Positions 8,301 to 16,662 of a DNA stretch of 64,000 nucleotides are shown here, one piece after another. This stretch comes from CAIYUC01 sp963682005. Lineage in GTDB: Bacteria; Bacteroidota; Bacteroidia; Bacteroidales; FEN-979. Within the stretch, counting starts at the first letter, position 1, and the number at the start of each line of letters is the position of its first letter. The DNA lies in assembly GCA_963682005.1 (NCBI GenBank), contig OY820914.1:4278001-4342000 (forward strand), in the 5' to 3' direction. Position numbers and translations under genes: made by a program. The notes under the pieces were generated by a model that worked only from the letters and a program-made list of their open reading frames with translations, made no database searches and had not been told where the DNA came from.

Positions 8301-10292
8301 ATGAGTTTATCATTCAGACGTCAGCTTGTATTTACGCTCAAAGACCGGTGCAGGGTTTGTTATACCTGTCTCCGCGAATGCCCGGTCAAAGCCATTCAGA
8401 TTATCAACGGACAGGCCATGGTCATCAACGACCGGTGCATCGGTTGCGGGAATTGTGTAAAGGTTTGCAGCCAGGGTGCCAAAGCATATCTGCGCTCTGT
8501 TAATGAGGTCTTCACCCTCCTCGGATCAGGTGATAAAGTGGCCGCATGTATCGCACCGAGTTTCCCGGCTGAATTCACTGAAATGGCTGATCACAGGATC
8601 CTTGTCGGCATGATCAGAGACCTGGGATTCCATTATGTTACCGAAGTTTCGTTCGGGGCAGATGTCGTTGCCGGGGAATATGAGAAAAGGATAAAATCCG
8701 ACACATATGTTGGTGACATTTCCTCTGATTGCCCGGCCATCACCTATTTCATCCGGCATTACCATCCCGACCTGGTTCCTTTACTGGCTCCCATCGCATC
8801 ACCCATGGTAGCCATGACGAGGATCATGCATAAAAAATACGGAAAAGATCTGAAAGTGGTGTTCATCGGGCCGTGCTTTGCCAAAAAAGCCGAATCTGAT
8901 GAGCTCGACGAGGTCATTACCTTCAGGGAGATCAGGGAAATGTTTCAGTTGAAAAACATCACACCTGAATCAACCAAGCCTTCGGACTTCGATCCTCCAT
9001 TCAGCGGTAAAGGCGCCATTTTCCCAATTACCCGAGGACTGTTCCTTACGACAAATTCCAGCGAATCGATCCCCGAGGAGAAAGTCGTGGTGGCAGATGG
9101 ACGGGTGAACTTCAAAGAAGCAGTCAGGGAGTTCGAAGAAGGGTATATCCGCGACAAGCACCTCGAACTCCTCTGTTGTGAAGGGTGCATCATGGGCCCG
9201 GGGATGAGTCCCGGGGGTAAGAAATATTCAAGATCGGCTGCTGTCGGAGCATATGTGAAGAAGAAACTGGATCATCTTGACCAGGAACAATGGAATAAAG
9301 ATTATGCTGAGTTCAGCACGATAGGGCTTACACAGAATTTTTATCCGGAAGACAGGCGGTTTGAAATCCCTTCCGATGACCAGATCCTTGAAGTCCTTCA
9401 ATCGATGGGGAAGTATACGGCAGGCGATCACCTTAATTGCGGGGCATGCGGGTACGATACCTGTGTAGAGCATGCCATCGCCATCGTGAAAGGTCTTGCC
9501 GAAACGGAAATGTGCCTTCCATATGCGATTGAAAAACTTCATGATTCCATAGAAAACCTTAACATCTCTAATGAAAAACTGGCGTCGGCCAAAGCCGCAC
9601 TGCGCCAGTCGGAAAAACTCGCCCACATGGGGCAGCTTTCTGCCGGTATCGCTCATGAACTGAACAATCCGTTAGGGGTCATCACGATGTACAGCAACAT
9701 CCTGATCGATGAAGCCTCTGAGGACAGCCCGGTCAGGGAAGATCTCCAGATCATCGTGGATCAGGCAGCCCGGTGTAAGAAGATCGTCAGCGGATTGCTG
9801 AATTTTGCACGTAAAAACCAGGTCAACCTGACAGAGACCGATGTTGTCAAATTTACAGAACACAGCATAAACTCTGTCATTAAGCCGGATAATATCAAAA
9901 TAACCTTTACTTCCGTGATCGAGGATCCGATCGCTCGTCTTGACATTGACCAGATGATGCAGGTCATGACAAACCTGGAAAAGAATGCCGTGGAGGCAAT
10001 GCCTTCAGGAGGAGAACTCAGGATCAGGCTTGAAGGAGATCCGGAGGAGGTCACATTTAAAATTTCCGATACCGGCACCGGCATTCCCAAGGAAAATATG
10101 GATAAAATCTTTACCCCGTTCTTTACCACCAAGGAGATTGGGAAAGGAACAGGGCTTGGACTCCCTCTGATCTACGGAATCGTTAAAATGCATAAAGGAA
10201 AAATCCAGGTAACCTCCAATGCCGATCCGAAAAAAGGACCGACAGGAACAACATTCAAGATCACGATCCCGAGGGAAATGAGGGTTCAGTGA
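8301..10292 (+). CDS. Sensory [FeFe] hydrogenase fused to a histidine kinase (group C, kinase-linked)
   Basis: 663 residues. Two [4Fe-4S] motifs (17-27 and 46-56) are followed by an H-cluster-type domain with SSDCP (141-145; proton-relay Cys replaced by Asp143), GPCFAKK (190-196; Lys195 kept) and CCEGC (292-296; both ligand cysteines kept). Next come a four-cysteine Fe-S motif (380-405), a helical linker, a HisKA domain with phosphoacceptor His452 (GIAHELNNPLG), and an HATPase domain (KNAVEAMPSGG, DTGTGIP, GTGLGLPL). It lies 11 bp behind hydA in the same operon. It probably senses H2 or redox state in the cytoplasm and phosphorylates a response regulator such as the one at 10427. The stop codon lies in the first unit of a heptad array. 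Confidence 0.92.
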   Translation: MSLSFRRQLVFTLKDRCRVCYTCLRECPVKAIQIINGQAMVINDRCIGCGNCVKVCSQGAKAYLRSVNEVFTLLGSGDKVAACIAPSFPAEFTEMADHRILVGMIRDLGFHYVTEVSFGADVVAGEYEKRIKSDTYVGDISSDCPAITYFIRHYHPDLVPLLAPIASPMVAMTRIMHKKYGKDLKVVFIGPCFAKKAESDELDEVITFREIREMFQLKNITPESTKPSDFDPPFSGKGAIFPITRGLFLTTNSSESIPEEKVVVADGRVNFKEAVREFEEGYIRDKHLELLCCEGCIMGPGMSPGGKKYSRSAAVGAYVKKKLDHLDQEQWNKDYAEFSTIGLTQNFYPEDRRFEIPSDDQILEVLQSMGKYTAGDHLNCGACGYDTCVEHAIAIVKGLAETEMCLPYAIEKLHDSIENLNISNEKLASAKAALRQSEKLAHMGQLSAGIAHELNNPLGVITMYSNILIDEASEDSPVREDLQIIVDQAARCKKIVSGLLNFARKNQVNLTETDVVKFTEHSINSVIKPDNIKITFTSVIEDPIARLDIDQMMQVMTNLEKNAVEAMPSGGELRIRLEGDPEEVTFKISDTGTGIPKENMDKIFTPFFTTKEIGKGTGLGLPLIYGIVKMHKGKIQVTSNADPKKGPTGTTFKITIPREMRVQ

Positions 10293-10357
10293 ACGGTGAA
10301 CAGTAAAAAGTGAAGAGTGAAGAGTGAAGAGTGAAGAGTGAAGAGTGAAGAGTGAAT
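10288..10357. repeat. Heptad tandem array B (10 units of the AGTGAAG type)
   Basis: In unbroken 7-bp phase the units are AGTGAAC, GGTGAAC, AGTAAAA, six copies of AGTGAAG, and AGTGAAT. The first unit contains the TGA stop of the sensory kinase gene, so the array starts exactly at the end of the coding sequence. It separates the kinase from its likely response regulator. Confidence 0.9.
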
Positions 10358-10426
10358 ATAATTTCCCTGTTGCCTCTTGCCTAACGCCTGAAACAAAAAG
10401 GAATAAATGCATAAATTCAGACTAAA

Positions 10427-10837
10427 ATGAAACCTTCGAAGTATAGCATCCTGGTTGTGGATGATGATATGGATTACTTATTCCAGACGAAGATGAGGCT
10501 GGAATCGTTCGGTTATTCAACGATCACGGCAGAAAGCCAGAAAGAGGCTGAGCTGATCATTGAGAAATTGAAGCCTGACCTTGCAATCATTGACCTGATG
10601 ATGGAAAATGAGGACAGCGGGTTTATTCTCAGTTATAAGCTAAAGAAGAAATACCCGGATGTTCCCGTGATCATTGCAACTGCCGTAGCCACAGAGACGG
10701 GGATCCACTTTGATCTGAACGATGAGAATAACAGGAAATGGATCAGGGCCGATTCCTTTCTTGAAAAAGGTATCAGATCCGATTTGTTAAAGAATGAAAT
10801 TATCAGATTATTATCAGAAAAGGATAATAAAATTTGA
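10427..10837 (+). CDS. Single-domain response regulator (CheY-like receiver)
   Basis: 136 residues forming only a receiver domain. The acidic pair is Asp12/Asp13 (VVDDDMD), the phosphoacceptor is Asp56 (AIIDLMM), and the conserved lysine is Lys114 in FLEKG. The segment between beta-4 and beta-5 (about 87-108) is longer than usual. There is no DNA-binding or enzymatic output domain, so it must act through protein contact or as a phosphorelay intermediate. Its place between the sensory hydrogenase-kinase and the receiver-kinase hybrid suggests it takes phosphate from one or both. The end of the gene contains the -33 box of the next promoter. Confidence 0.9.
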   Translation: MKPSKYSILVVDDDMDYLFQTKMRLESFGYSTITAESQKEAELIIEKLKPDLAIIDLMMENEDSGFILSYKLKKKYPDVPVIIATAVATETGIHFDLNDENNRKWIRADSFLEKGIRSDLLKNEIIRLLSEKDNKI

Positions 10838-10864
10838 TTAAGGCAGATTTTACCTGTATTTTTG
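10833..10864 (+). promoter_or_regulatory. Promoter for the receiver-kinase hybrid and rex
   Basis: TTTG (10833-10836) and TATTTTTG (10857-10864) are separated by 20 bp, a near-ideal Bacteroidota promoter. It starts inside the stop region of the upstream receiver gene and ends 16 bases before the ATG at 10881. The hybrid kinase and rex can therefore be transcribed independently of the hydrogenase operon. Confidence 0.7.
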
Positions 10865-10880
10865 ACTTGCGAAAACGAAT

Positions 10881-12014
10881 ATGCCCACACTAAAGATCCT
10901 TGTTGTTGATGATGAACCCGGAATCCGGAGCGGTGTCAGCCGTATCCTGAGGAATTTCCGTGTAGACTATCCATTTATGGAAGAAGCCTATGAATTTGAG
11001 GTTTATGAAGCTCCGACCGGAGAAGCCGGTATTGAGCTCATTGAATCCAGGCAACCGGATATCGTGCTTCTTGACAATAAATTACCGGGTATCCAGGGCA
11101 TAGAGGTACTCGACTATATCAAAAAGAAGCAATACAACATCATCGTGGTCATGATCACTTCGTATGCTTCCCTGGAATTAGCCGTAAGGGCAACCAGCGA
11201 CGGAGCCTATGATTTTATTCCCAAGCCTTTCACACCGCAGGAACTGAAGTCCTCCATTGAGAACATTACGAAAAGGGTTTTCCTCAAAAAAATGACAAAA
11301 ACCCTTCAGGATAGCGGCAAGCAGATCAGGTTCCAGTTTCTTTCCGTTTTGTCACACGAATTAAAAGCCCCCCTGAATGCGGTTGAAGGTTACCTTAAAA
11401 TGATCAGGGAAAAGGAACTCGGTGAAAACATCACGGATTACGACACGATCATCGACCGCTCTCTTGACAGGATCAAAGGAATGCGGACATTGATCCTCGA
11501 CCTCCTTGATTTCACCAAGGTCGAATCCGGAAAAATGAAACAGGACATTTCCCCCGTCGACCTTTCAAAAGTGGCTACTACAGCCATTGACACAATGCGT
11601 CCATATTCCATTCAGCGGGATGTTACCGTAAATCTGGATGCACCCGGGAACCTTCTCTTCAATGCCGATGCTGATGAGATTGAGATCATTTTCAATAACC
11701 TCATTTCGAATGCCATCAAATACAACAAAGAAGGAGGATCGGTGGACTGCACCATCGTGGAAAATGATGATGACATCACCATCAGGGTCAGTGATTCCGG
11801 GATCGGGATGACACAACCCGAGATGGACAGGCTTTTCCAGGATTTTGTCCGGATAAAAAACGAGAAGACCAAACATATAACAGGTAGCGGGCTTGGCTTA
11901 TCCATTGTAAGAAAGCTAACAGAAAATTATGGCGGCCGGATCGAGGTTAACAGCAAACCAGACCTGGGCAGCACTTTTATTGTCACATTACCTAAAGAAA
12001 AAATATGTACCTGA
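10881..12014 (+). CDS. Receiver-histidine kinase hybrid
   Basis: 377 residues. An N-terminal receiver domain has Asp10/Asp11, phosphoacceptor Asp65 (VLLDNKLPG), Thr93 and Lys115 (PKPF). It is followed directly by a HisKA domain with His159 (LSHELKAPLNAV) and an HATPase domain (NLISNAIKYNKEGG, SDSGIGM, GSGLGLSIV). There are no membrane segments, so it is a cytoplasmic kinase controlled through its own receiver. It could accept phosphate from the hydrogenase-kinase at 8301 and pass it on. It has its own promoter and overlaps rex by 10 bases, which couples it to redox repression. Confidence 0.92.
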   Translation: MPTLKILVVDDEPGIRSGVSRILRNFRVDYPFMEEAYEFEVYEAPTGEAGIELIESRQPDIVLLDNKLPGIQGIEVLDYIKKKQYNIIVVMITSYASLELAVRATSDGAYDFIPKPFTPQELKSSIENITKRVFLKKMTKTLQDSGKQIRFQFLSVLSHELKAPLNAVEGYLKMIREKELGENITDYDTIIDRSLDRIKGMRTLILDLLDFTKVESGKMKQDISPVDLSKVATTAIDTMRPYSIQRDVTVNLDAPGNLLFNADADEIEIIFNNLISNAIKYNKEGGSVDCTIVENDDDITIRVSDSGIGMTQPEMDRLFQDFVRIKNEKTKHITGSGLGLSIVRKLTENYGGRIEVNSKPDLGSTFIVTLPKEKICT

Positions 12015-12646
12015 AACATCTCCCTCATAAAACCGTTGAACGGTTAAGTCAATACAGAAGGGCTCTTTTGCTTATTCTCACAAAAGAAAAAACCCATGTA
12101 TTCTCACATGAGATCGCACAAATGCTTCATATCACACCTGTTCAGGTCCGGCGCGACCTGATGCTGATCGGCTATTCCGGGAATCTCAGGAAAGGGTACG
12201 ATATAAAGGAACTTATCGAAATGATCGGTAAGATCATTGATACCGATAAAGGTCAGAAAGTGGCGATCATAGGCCTGGGAAACCTTGGTAAGGCGATCAT
12301 AAGCTATTTCAAGGGAAAGCGAAGCAAACTGACCATCGTGGCCGCTTTTGATAATAACCGCGATAAAATTGACCGCATCTACGATGGTGTACCGTGCTAT
12401 CACGCCGACCGGATCAGTGAGATCATCCGGAAAGAAAGCATATCCATCGGGATCATCACCGTTCCTTCAGAACAGGCTCCGGTCATTGCCGAAACGCTTG
12501 TACTTGCAGGGATCAAAGGGATCCTGAACTTTTCACCTAAACCGCTGAATGTTTCACCATATGTTTATCTTGAAGAGTATGACATGATCACGTCACTTGA
12601 AAAAGTGGCATTTTTTGCAAAAAAGAACGATGAACGACTTAAATAG
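12005..12646 (+). CDS. rex: Redox-sensing transcriptional repressor Rex
   Basis: 213 residues. The N-terminal winged helix (HKTVERLSQYRRALL, ITPVQVRRDLMLIG) and the Rossmann domain with GLGNLGKAI (about 96-104) are typical of Rex, which binds DNA when NADH/NAD+ is low and leaves it when NADH accumulates. It overlaps the receiver-kinase gene by 10 bases. Rex commonly controls fermentation and hydrogenase genes. A Rex-like dyad at 4052-4069 in front of hydC makes the hydrogenase operon a likely target, although binding has to be shown. Confidence 0.95.
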   Translation: MYLKHLPHKTVERLSQYRRALLLILTKEKTHVFSHEIAQMLHITPVQVRRDLMLIGYSGNLRKGYDIKELIEMIGKIIDTDKGQKVAIIGLGNLGKAIISYFKGKRSKLTIVAAFDNNRDKIDRIYDGVPCYHADRISEIIRKESISIGIITVPSEQAPVIAETLVLAGIKGILNFSPKPLNVSPYVYLEEYDMITSLEKVAFFAKKNDERLK

Positions 12647-12657
12647 AATGAATACGG

Positions 12658-13587
12658 GTGAAGATCTTTTCTGATTTCGAAAATGTTGGATCAATAAAAA
12701 ATGCGGTTGTCACAACCGGTTCTTTCGACGGGGTCCACATGGGCCACAAGGTAATTCTGCAACGCCTTAAAAAACTTGCCCTTGAAACAGATGGCGAAAC
12801 GGTGCTGATCACCTTTCATCCACATCCCCGAAAAGTATTGTACCCTGAAACCGTGGGGAAGGACCTTTTCCTGATCAATTCACAGCGGGAAAAGATCGAA
12901 CTGCTCCGGAAAGCCGGGTTGGACAACCTGATCCTTGTCAAATTCACAGTAGATTTTTCGCAGATCACTTCAGTGGATTTTGTGAAGAACATCCTGCTGA
13001 ACAAGCTGCATGCGAAAACCATTGTCATCGGATTCAACCATCATTTCGGCCATAACCGGGAAGGAGATTATGAAGAATTGAGGAAACTCGGCCAGGAATA
13101 CGGGTTTGCCGTTGAAGAGATCCCGGAGCAGGATATCCAGAATGAATCCGTAAGTTCGACAAAGATCCGGAAAGCTTTGCTGGAAGGTAATATTCAAAAG
13201 GCCAATGCTTATCTTGACCATCACTACATCATCATGGGCGAGCTCCAGGAAAGCAACCCCCTGCTGAAAGAGATCGGGTTCCCCAGTTTCTCGATAAAAA
13301 TAGAGGAAGAAAGCAAGCTGATCCCGCCTAACGGTGTATATGCCGTTAGCGTGATGGATGAAGAACGTGTTTATCGCGGAATGTGCTTCATTAAGAAAAA
13401 AGGCGATGTTTCCACTGATGCCCTGGTGGAATTTTATCTGTTTGATGTACCTGAAGAACTCGCCGGACGAACCGCCATTGTACTGTTCCATAAACGGATC
13501 AGGGAGGAAAAAGCCCTGAATTCTCCGGAAGAGCTCCGGAAGCAGCTACTGATCGACAAATCTTTTATTGATGACCTGATATTTTAA
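12658..13587 (+). CDS. ribF: Bifunctional riboflavin kinase / FAD synthetase
   Basis: 309 residues. The N-terminal FAD synthetase (nucleotidyltransferase) domain shows TTGSFDGVHMGHKVIL, including the HxGH-like motif. The C-terminal riboflavin kinase domain carries PPNGVYAV and a downstream beta-barrel pattern. It converts riboflavin to FMN and then FAD in the cytoplasm. The start is a GTG at 12658; the nearby ATG at 12648 is out of frame. It follows rex by 11 bases and may be cotranscribed, which fits the flavin demand of the hydrogenase only loosely. Confidence 0.93.
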   Translation: MKIFSDFENVGSIKNAVVTTGSFDGVHMGHKVILQRLKKLALETDGETVLITFHPHPRKVLYPETVGKDLFLINSQREKIELLRKAGLDNLILVKFTVDFSQITSVDFVKNILLNKLHAKTIVIGFNHHFGHNREGDYEELRKLGQEYGFAVEEIPEQDIQNESVSSTKIRKALLEGNIQKANAYLDHHYIIMGELQESNPLLKEIGFPSFSIKIEEESKLIPPNGVYAVSVMDEERVYRGMCFIKKKGDVSTDALVEFYLFDVPEELAGRTAIVLFHKRIREEKALNSPEELRKQLLIDKSFIDDLIF

Positions 13588-13616
13588 TACCGCAATTCAC
13601 TGCATGTTCGCAAAAG

Positions 13617-14402
13617 ATGAAACTGACCAAAATCGGCAAGATTAAAGCAACATTCCTGGGTACCGGGACCTCCATCGGGGTTCCTGTGATCACCTGCGAT
13701 TGCCCTGTTTGCATATCGCCCGACCCGCATGACAAACGGCTGCGTACCTCTGTCATGATCGAAGTGAATGGTCTGACATTCGTGATCGATTGCGGACCGG
13801 ATTTCCGGTTACAGATGCTGCGTGAGAAGGTAACCAACCTGGACGCCGTGATATTCACCCATGAGCACAGGGACCATATTGCAGGACTCGATGATATCAG
13901 GGCTTTCAATTATGTCCTTAACAAGAAGATCGACATCTATGGAACACCGGCCGTCATGGAAGCGATCAAGACTGAATTTCCTTATATTTTCTCCGGCTCG
14001 AGGTATTTCGGTGCACCTCAGCTTACCATCCACAATATTGATGACAAACCTTTCCGGATCAATGATATTGAGTTCATCCCGATACAGGTCCTTCATGAGC
14101 AATTACCGGTGACCGGTTTCAGGATAGGCGATTTTACCTACATAACCGATGCAAGCTATATTTCGCATGAAGAGAGGGAAAAGATCCGGGGTTCCCGTGT
14201 GATCGTGCTCAATGCGCTGCGGAATTCAAAGCATGTGTCCCATTTTTCAGTGGGAGAAGCCGTTGAACTTCTTGTTGACCTTGCTCCGGAAGCAGGATTC
14301 CTGACGCATCTCAGTCATTTTGTCGGCCTTCACGATGAAGTGAACAGCCGGCTGCCCGATTTTATCAAACTGGCCTATGACGGGCTTACCATAGAGATCT
14401 GA
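13617..14402 (+). CDS. PhnP-like metallo-beta-lactamase fold hydrolase
   Basis: 261 residues. The metal-binding signature THEHRDHIAGLDD gives His82, His84, Asp86 and His87. An N-terminal CDCPVC motif (Cys27/29/32) resembles the structural zinc site of PhnP-type phosphodiesterases. Later histidines (VLHEQLPVTG, HLSHFVGLHDE) complete the site. It is probably a cytoplasmic phosphodiesterase or related hydrolase whose substrate cannot be deduced. It sits between ribF and trmD with short spacers. Confidence 0.85.
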   Translation: MKLTKIGKIKATFLGTGTSIGVPVITCDCPVCISPDPHDKRLRTSVMIEVNGLTFVIDCGPDFRLQMLREKVTNLDAVIFTHEHRDHIAGLDDIRAFNYVLNKKIDIYGTPAVMEAIKTEFPYIFSGSRYFGAPQLTIHNIDDKPFRINDIEFIPIQVLHEQLPVTGFRIGDFTYITDASYISHEEREKIRGSRVIVLNALRNSKHVSHFSVGEAVELLVDLAPEAGFLTHLSHFVGLHDEVNSRLPDFIKLAYDGLTIEI

Positions 14403-14404
14403 CA

Positions 14405-15082
14405 ATGAAGATCGATATTCTTACCATATTTCCGGAAATGTTTGATGGCCCTTTTCACCATTCGATCATCAAAAGAGCTAAGGAAAAGGGAATCGTGGAG
14501 ATCAACCTTCACAACATAAGGGATTATGCGACCAACAAGCATAAAAATGTGGATGACTACCCCTATGGCGGAGGTGCCGGAATGGTTATGATGATCGAAC
14601 CCATCGCCAACTGTATCGGGCATCTGAAATCCATGACAGATTACGATGAGGTCATTTACATGAGCCCTGACGGGATCCTCCTCACACAACCTGTTGCCAA
14701 CCGGCTGTCAACGCTGAGCAACATCATCCTGCTCTGCGGCCATTACAAAGGGATTGACGAACGCATCCGCGAAAACCTGGTCACGATGGAGATCTCGATC
14801 GGCGATTATGTGCTCTCCGGTGGTGAACTGGCAGCTGCTGTGCTTACCGATGCTATCGTAAGGATCATCCCGGGCTCGATCAGCGATGAAACCTCTGCCT
14901 TGTCTGATTCATACCAGGACAACCTTCTTTCTCCTCCCGTTTATACGCGCCCTGCCGATTTCCATGGATTTAAGGTGCCGGACATATTGCTTTCCGGGAA
15001 TGATAAGGAAATCCGGAAATGGCGGATTGACAAATCTGTTGAACGTACAAAACAACGCCGTCCGGGCCTTCTGGACACTTAG
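14405..15082 (+). CDS. trmD: tRNA (guanine-N1)-methyltransferase TrmD
   Basis: 225 residues. Typical motifs of the trefoil-knot SPOUT methyltransferase are visible: YGGGAGMVMMIEP, LCGHYKGIDERI and IGDYVLSGGELAA. The enzyme makes m1G37 in tRNAs and prevents frameshifting. It starts two bases after the upstream hydrolase gene ends and is followed by rplS, the conserved order in many bacteria. No rpsP or rimM is next to it. Confidence 0.97.
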   Translation: MKIDILTIFPEMFDGPFHHSIIKRAKEKGIVEINLHNIRDYATNKHKNVDDYPYGGGAGMVMMIEPIANCIGHLKSMTDYDEVIYMSPDGILLTQPVANRLSTLSNIILLCGHYKGIDERIRENLVTMEISIGDYVLSGGELAAAVLTDAIVRIIPGSISDETSALSDSYQDNLLSPPVYTRPADFHGFKVPDILLSGNDKEIRKWRIDKSVERTKQRRPGLLDT

Positions 15083-15118
15083 GCCGATCATTTCAGGGAA
15101 AAAATTGCACAAACTGCA

Positions 15119-15147
15119 TTTGTGTATCAAATAAATTGATATATTTG
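15119..15147 (+). promoter_or_regulatory. Promoter for rplS
   Basis: TTTG (15119-15122) and TATATTTG (15140-15147) are spaced by 17 bp, a good match to the Bacteroidota promoter. The ATG of rplS follows 38 bases later, so rplS is transcribed separately from trmD as well as possibly by read-through. Confidence 0.7.
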
Positions 15148-15185
15148 CACTCTTTTTAGTTTAACCCTGTAATTTATTGAAAGTC

Positions 15186-15542
15186 ATGAACCGTGCTGAG
15201 ACTATAAAATTCATAGAAGATACATTTATTGAGAAAAGGGAATTCCCTGCATTCAAGGCTGGTGATACCATCACCGTTCATTATAAGATCAAGGAAGGAA
15301 ACAAGGAAAGGATCCAGAACTTCCAGGGTGTGGTTCTTCAGAGATCCGGCAAAGGTGTCAACGAAACCTTTACTGTCAGGAAGATCTCCGGGAACATCGG
15401 TGTTGAAAGGATTTTTCCTGCTTCTTCTCCGTTCATTGACAAGATCGATGTAAATAAAAGAGGTGTTGTCAGGAGAGCAAGGATTTATTATCTCAGGGAA
15501 CTTCGTGGCAAGAAAGCCCGTATCCGCGAAGAAAGAGTTTAA
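15186..15542 (+). CDS. rplS: 50S ribosomal protein L19
   Basis: 118 residues from the ATG at 15186; an in-frame TTG at 15177 would add only three residues. L19 features are clear: PAFKAGDTITVHYKIKEG near the N-terminus, then GVVLQRSGKGVNETFTVRK and the basic C-terminal LRELRGKKARIRE. The protein lies at the interface of the subunits. A strong promoter precedes the gene and an intrinsic terminator follows 30 bases after the stop. Confidence 0.97.
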   Translation: MNRAETIKFIEDTFIEKREFPAFKAGDTITVHYKIKEGNKERIQNFQGVVLQRSGKGVNETFTVRKISGNIGVERIFPASSPFIDKIDVNKRGVVRRARIYYLRELRGKKARIREERV

Positions 15543-15570
15543 CGCAGGAACAAAAGAAATTAATACCAAT

Positions 15571-15600
15571 AAAAAAACCCGCATCCTGCGGGTTTTTTTA
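15571..15600 (+). terminator. Intrinsic terminator after rplS
   Basis: The stem AACCCGCA / TGCGGGTT with a three-base loop is followed by a run of seven T. The A-run before the stem lets it work on the opposite strand too. Confidence 0.92.
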
Positions 15601-15907
15601 TTAGTTCATTATCAGGTTCACTATTCCAAACTTTTCAGTTTTCAGCACCTGCAGTGCTTGCGAGTAATTCAGGATATTCCTGATGATACATTCGCTTGGT
15701 GACAAATCGCGACTCATTTTTCTACTCCCGGAACGTGAATGAAATGAATAAAAGGTAAGGGTTCTCTTCATAGGCAATGTACCAATTGTTTAAAATTAAT
15801 ACATTAAAAACGAAGAGAACCCCTACTTATTTTCAGGATGAAAAAAAATAGTTATTGACATAACAGATTATTCTCTTGCATCCTGCAGGAGTAAGAAAAG
15901 AAAAGGA
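15601..15907. other. Gene-free spacer between convergent genes
   Basis: Together with the rplS terminator this is more than 360 bp without a credible gene. It holds the long stem-loop at 15755-15826 and otherwise AT-rich sequence with no convincing open frame. It may contain the remains of a small mobile element, but no transposase fragment is recognisable. Confidence 0.6.
15755..15826. repeat. 72-bp element with 15-bp inverted repeats
   Basis: GTAAGGGTTCTCTTC (15755-15769) and GAAGAGAACCCCTAC (15812-15826) pair at 14 of 15 positions across a 42-base AT-rich loop. No T-run follows either arm, so it is not an ordinary terminator. It could be a structured RNA, a MITE-like insertion, or a cruciform. 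Confidence 0.65.
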
Positions 15908-16492
15908 TCAGACGGTAAGGATGATATCTTTTTCGTTGACCAGTTTACGAAGGTTGATCAGGGCATACCGCATACGTCCCAGTGCTGTATTGATGCTGAC
16001 ATTGGTCTGTTCTGCAATATCCTTGAAACTCATATCTCCGTAATGACGCATCACGAGAACTTCCTTCTGCTCTTTCGGAAGGTATTCGATCAGCTTTTTC
16101 ACATCTTCGTGGATCTGATCCGTGATCAGTTTTTGTTCGACTGACTCGACCGGGATCCTGACCCTGTCGAAAATATCGTAGTCATCCCCGTTCTCAACGA
16201 TCGGGATCCGTTTTGCTTTCCGGAAATAATCGATGATCAGGTTATGAGCGATCCTCATCACCCACTGGATGAATTTTCCTTCTTCCTTGTAGGATCCTGA
16301 CCGGATCGTATTGATGACTTTGATAAATGTGTCCTGGAAAAGATCTTCCGCCAGTTCTTTATCTTTAACGATCATAAAGATGTAAGCGAACACACGGTTC
16401 TTGTGACGGTGAATCAGTATCTCAAGACTTGATTGACTGCCGGCTATATATCTCCCGATCAATTCCTGATCGGTGATTGGCTGGATGTTCAT
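15908..16492 (-). CDS. ECF-type RNA polymerase sigma factor
   Basis: 194 residues when started at the ATG at 16490-16492, which has GAGG just upstream; the longer frame to 16570 adds an unconserved stretch. Region 2 (LAEDLFQDTFIKVI, GKFIQWVMRIAHNLIIDYFRK) and region 4 (LPKEQKEVLVMRHYGDMSFK, ALGRMRYALINLRKL) are both present. No anti-sigma gene is adjacent, so its control is not evident. A strong promoter lies upstream. It points away from uvrA. Confidence 0.93.
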   Translation of the reverse strand: MNIQPITDQELIGRYIAGSQSSLEILIHRHKNRVFAYIFMIVKDKELAEDLFQDTFIKVINTIRSGSYKEEGKFIQWVMRIAHNLIIDYFRKAKRIPIVENGDDYDIFDRVRIPVESVEQKLITDQIHEDVKKLIEYLPKEQKEVLVMRHYGDMSFKDIAEQTNVSINTALGRMRYALINLRKLVNEKDIILTV

Positions 16493-16622
16493 TGGACCTC
16501 CGCTTTTATGTAACTGAAAAGTGTAGAAGTCTAATCGATAGCCGGTCTCCTTTGGTTTTGGGCGAATCACAAAATGATTCGCGGGTTAAACAATATTGAT
16601 ATCTTATTGTAATTATCTAACG

Positions 16623-16653
16623 CAAAAATAAACAAAAAATCAATATAAGCAAA
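16623..16653 (-). promoter_or_regulatory. Promoter for the ECF sigma gene
   Basis: On the minus strand TTTG (16650-16653) and TATTTTTG (16623-16630) are exactly 19 bp apart, matching the Bacteroidota housekeeping promoter. The leader to the ATG at 16492 is about 125 bases, unusually long, and spans the alternative upstream frame. Confidence 0.7.
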
Positions 16654-16662
16654 TTTTCTTCA

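Noticed and set aside
12970..13491. 173-residue minus-strand open frame
   Set aside because: Shadow of ribF on the opposite strand.
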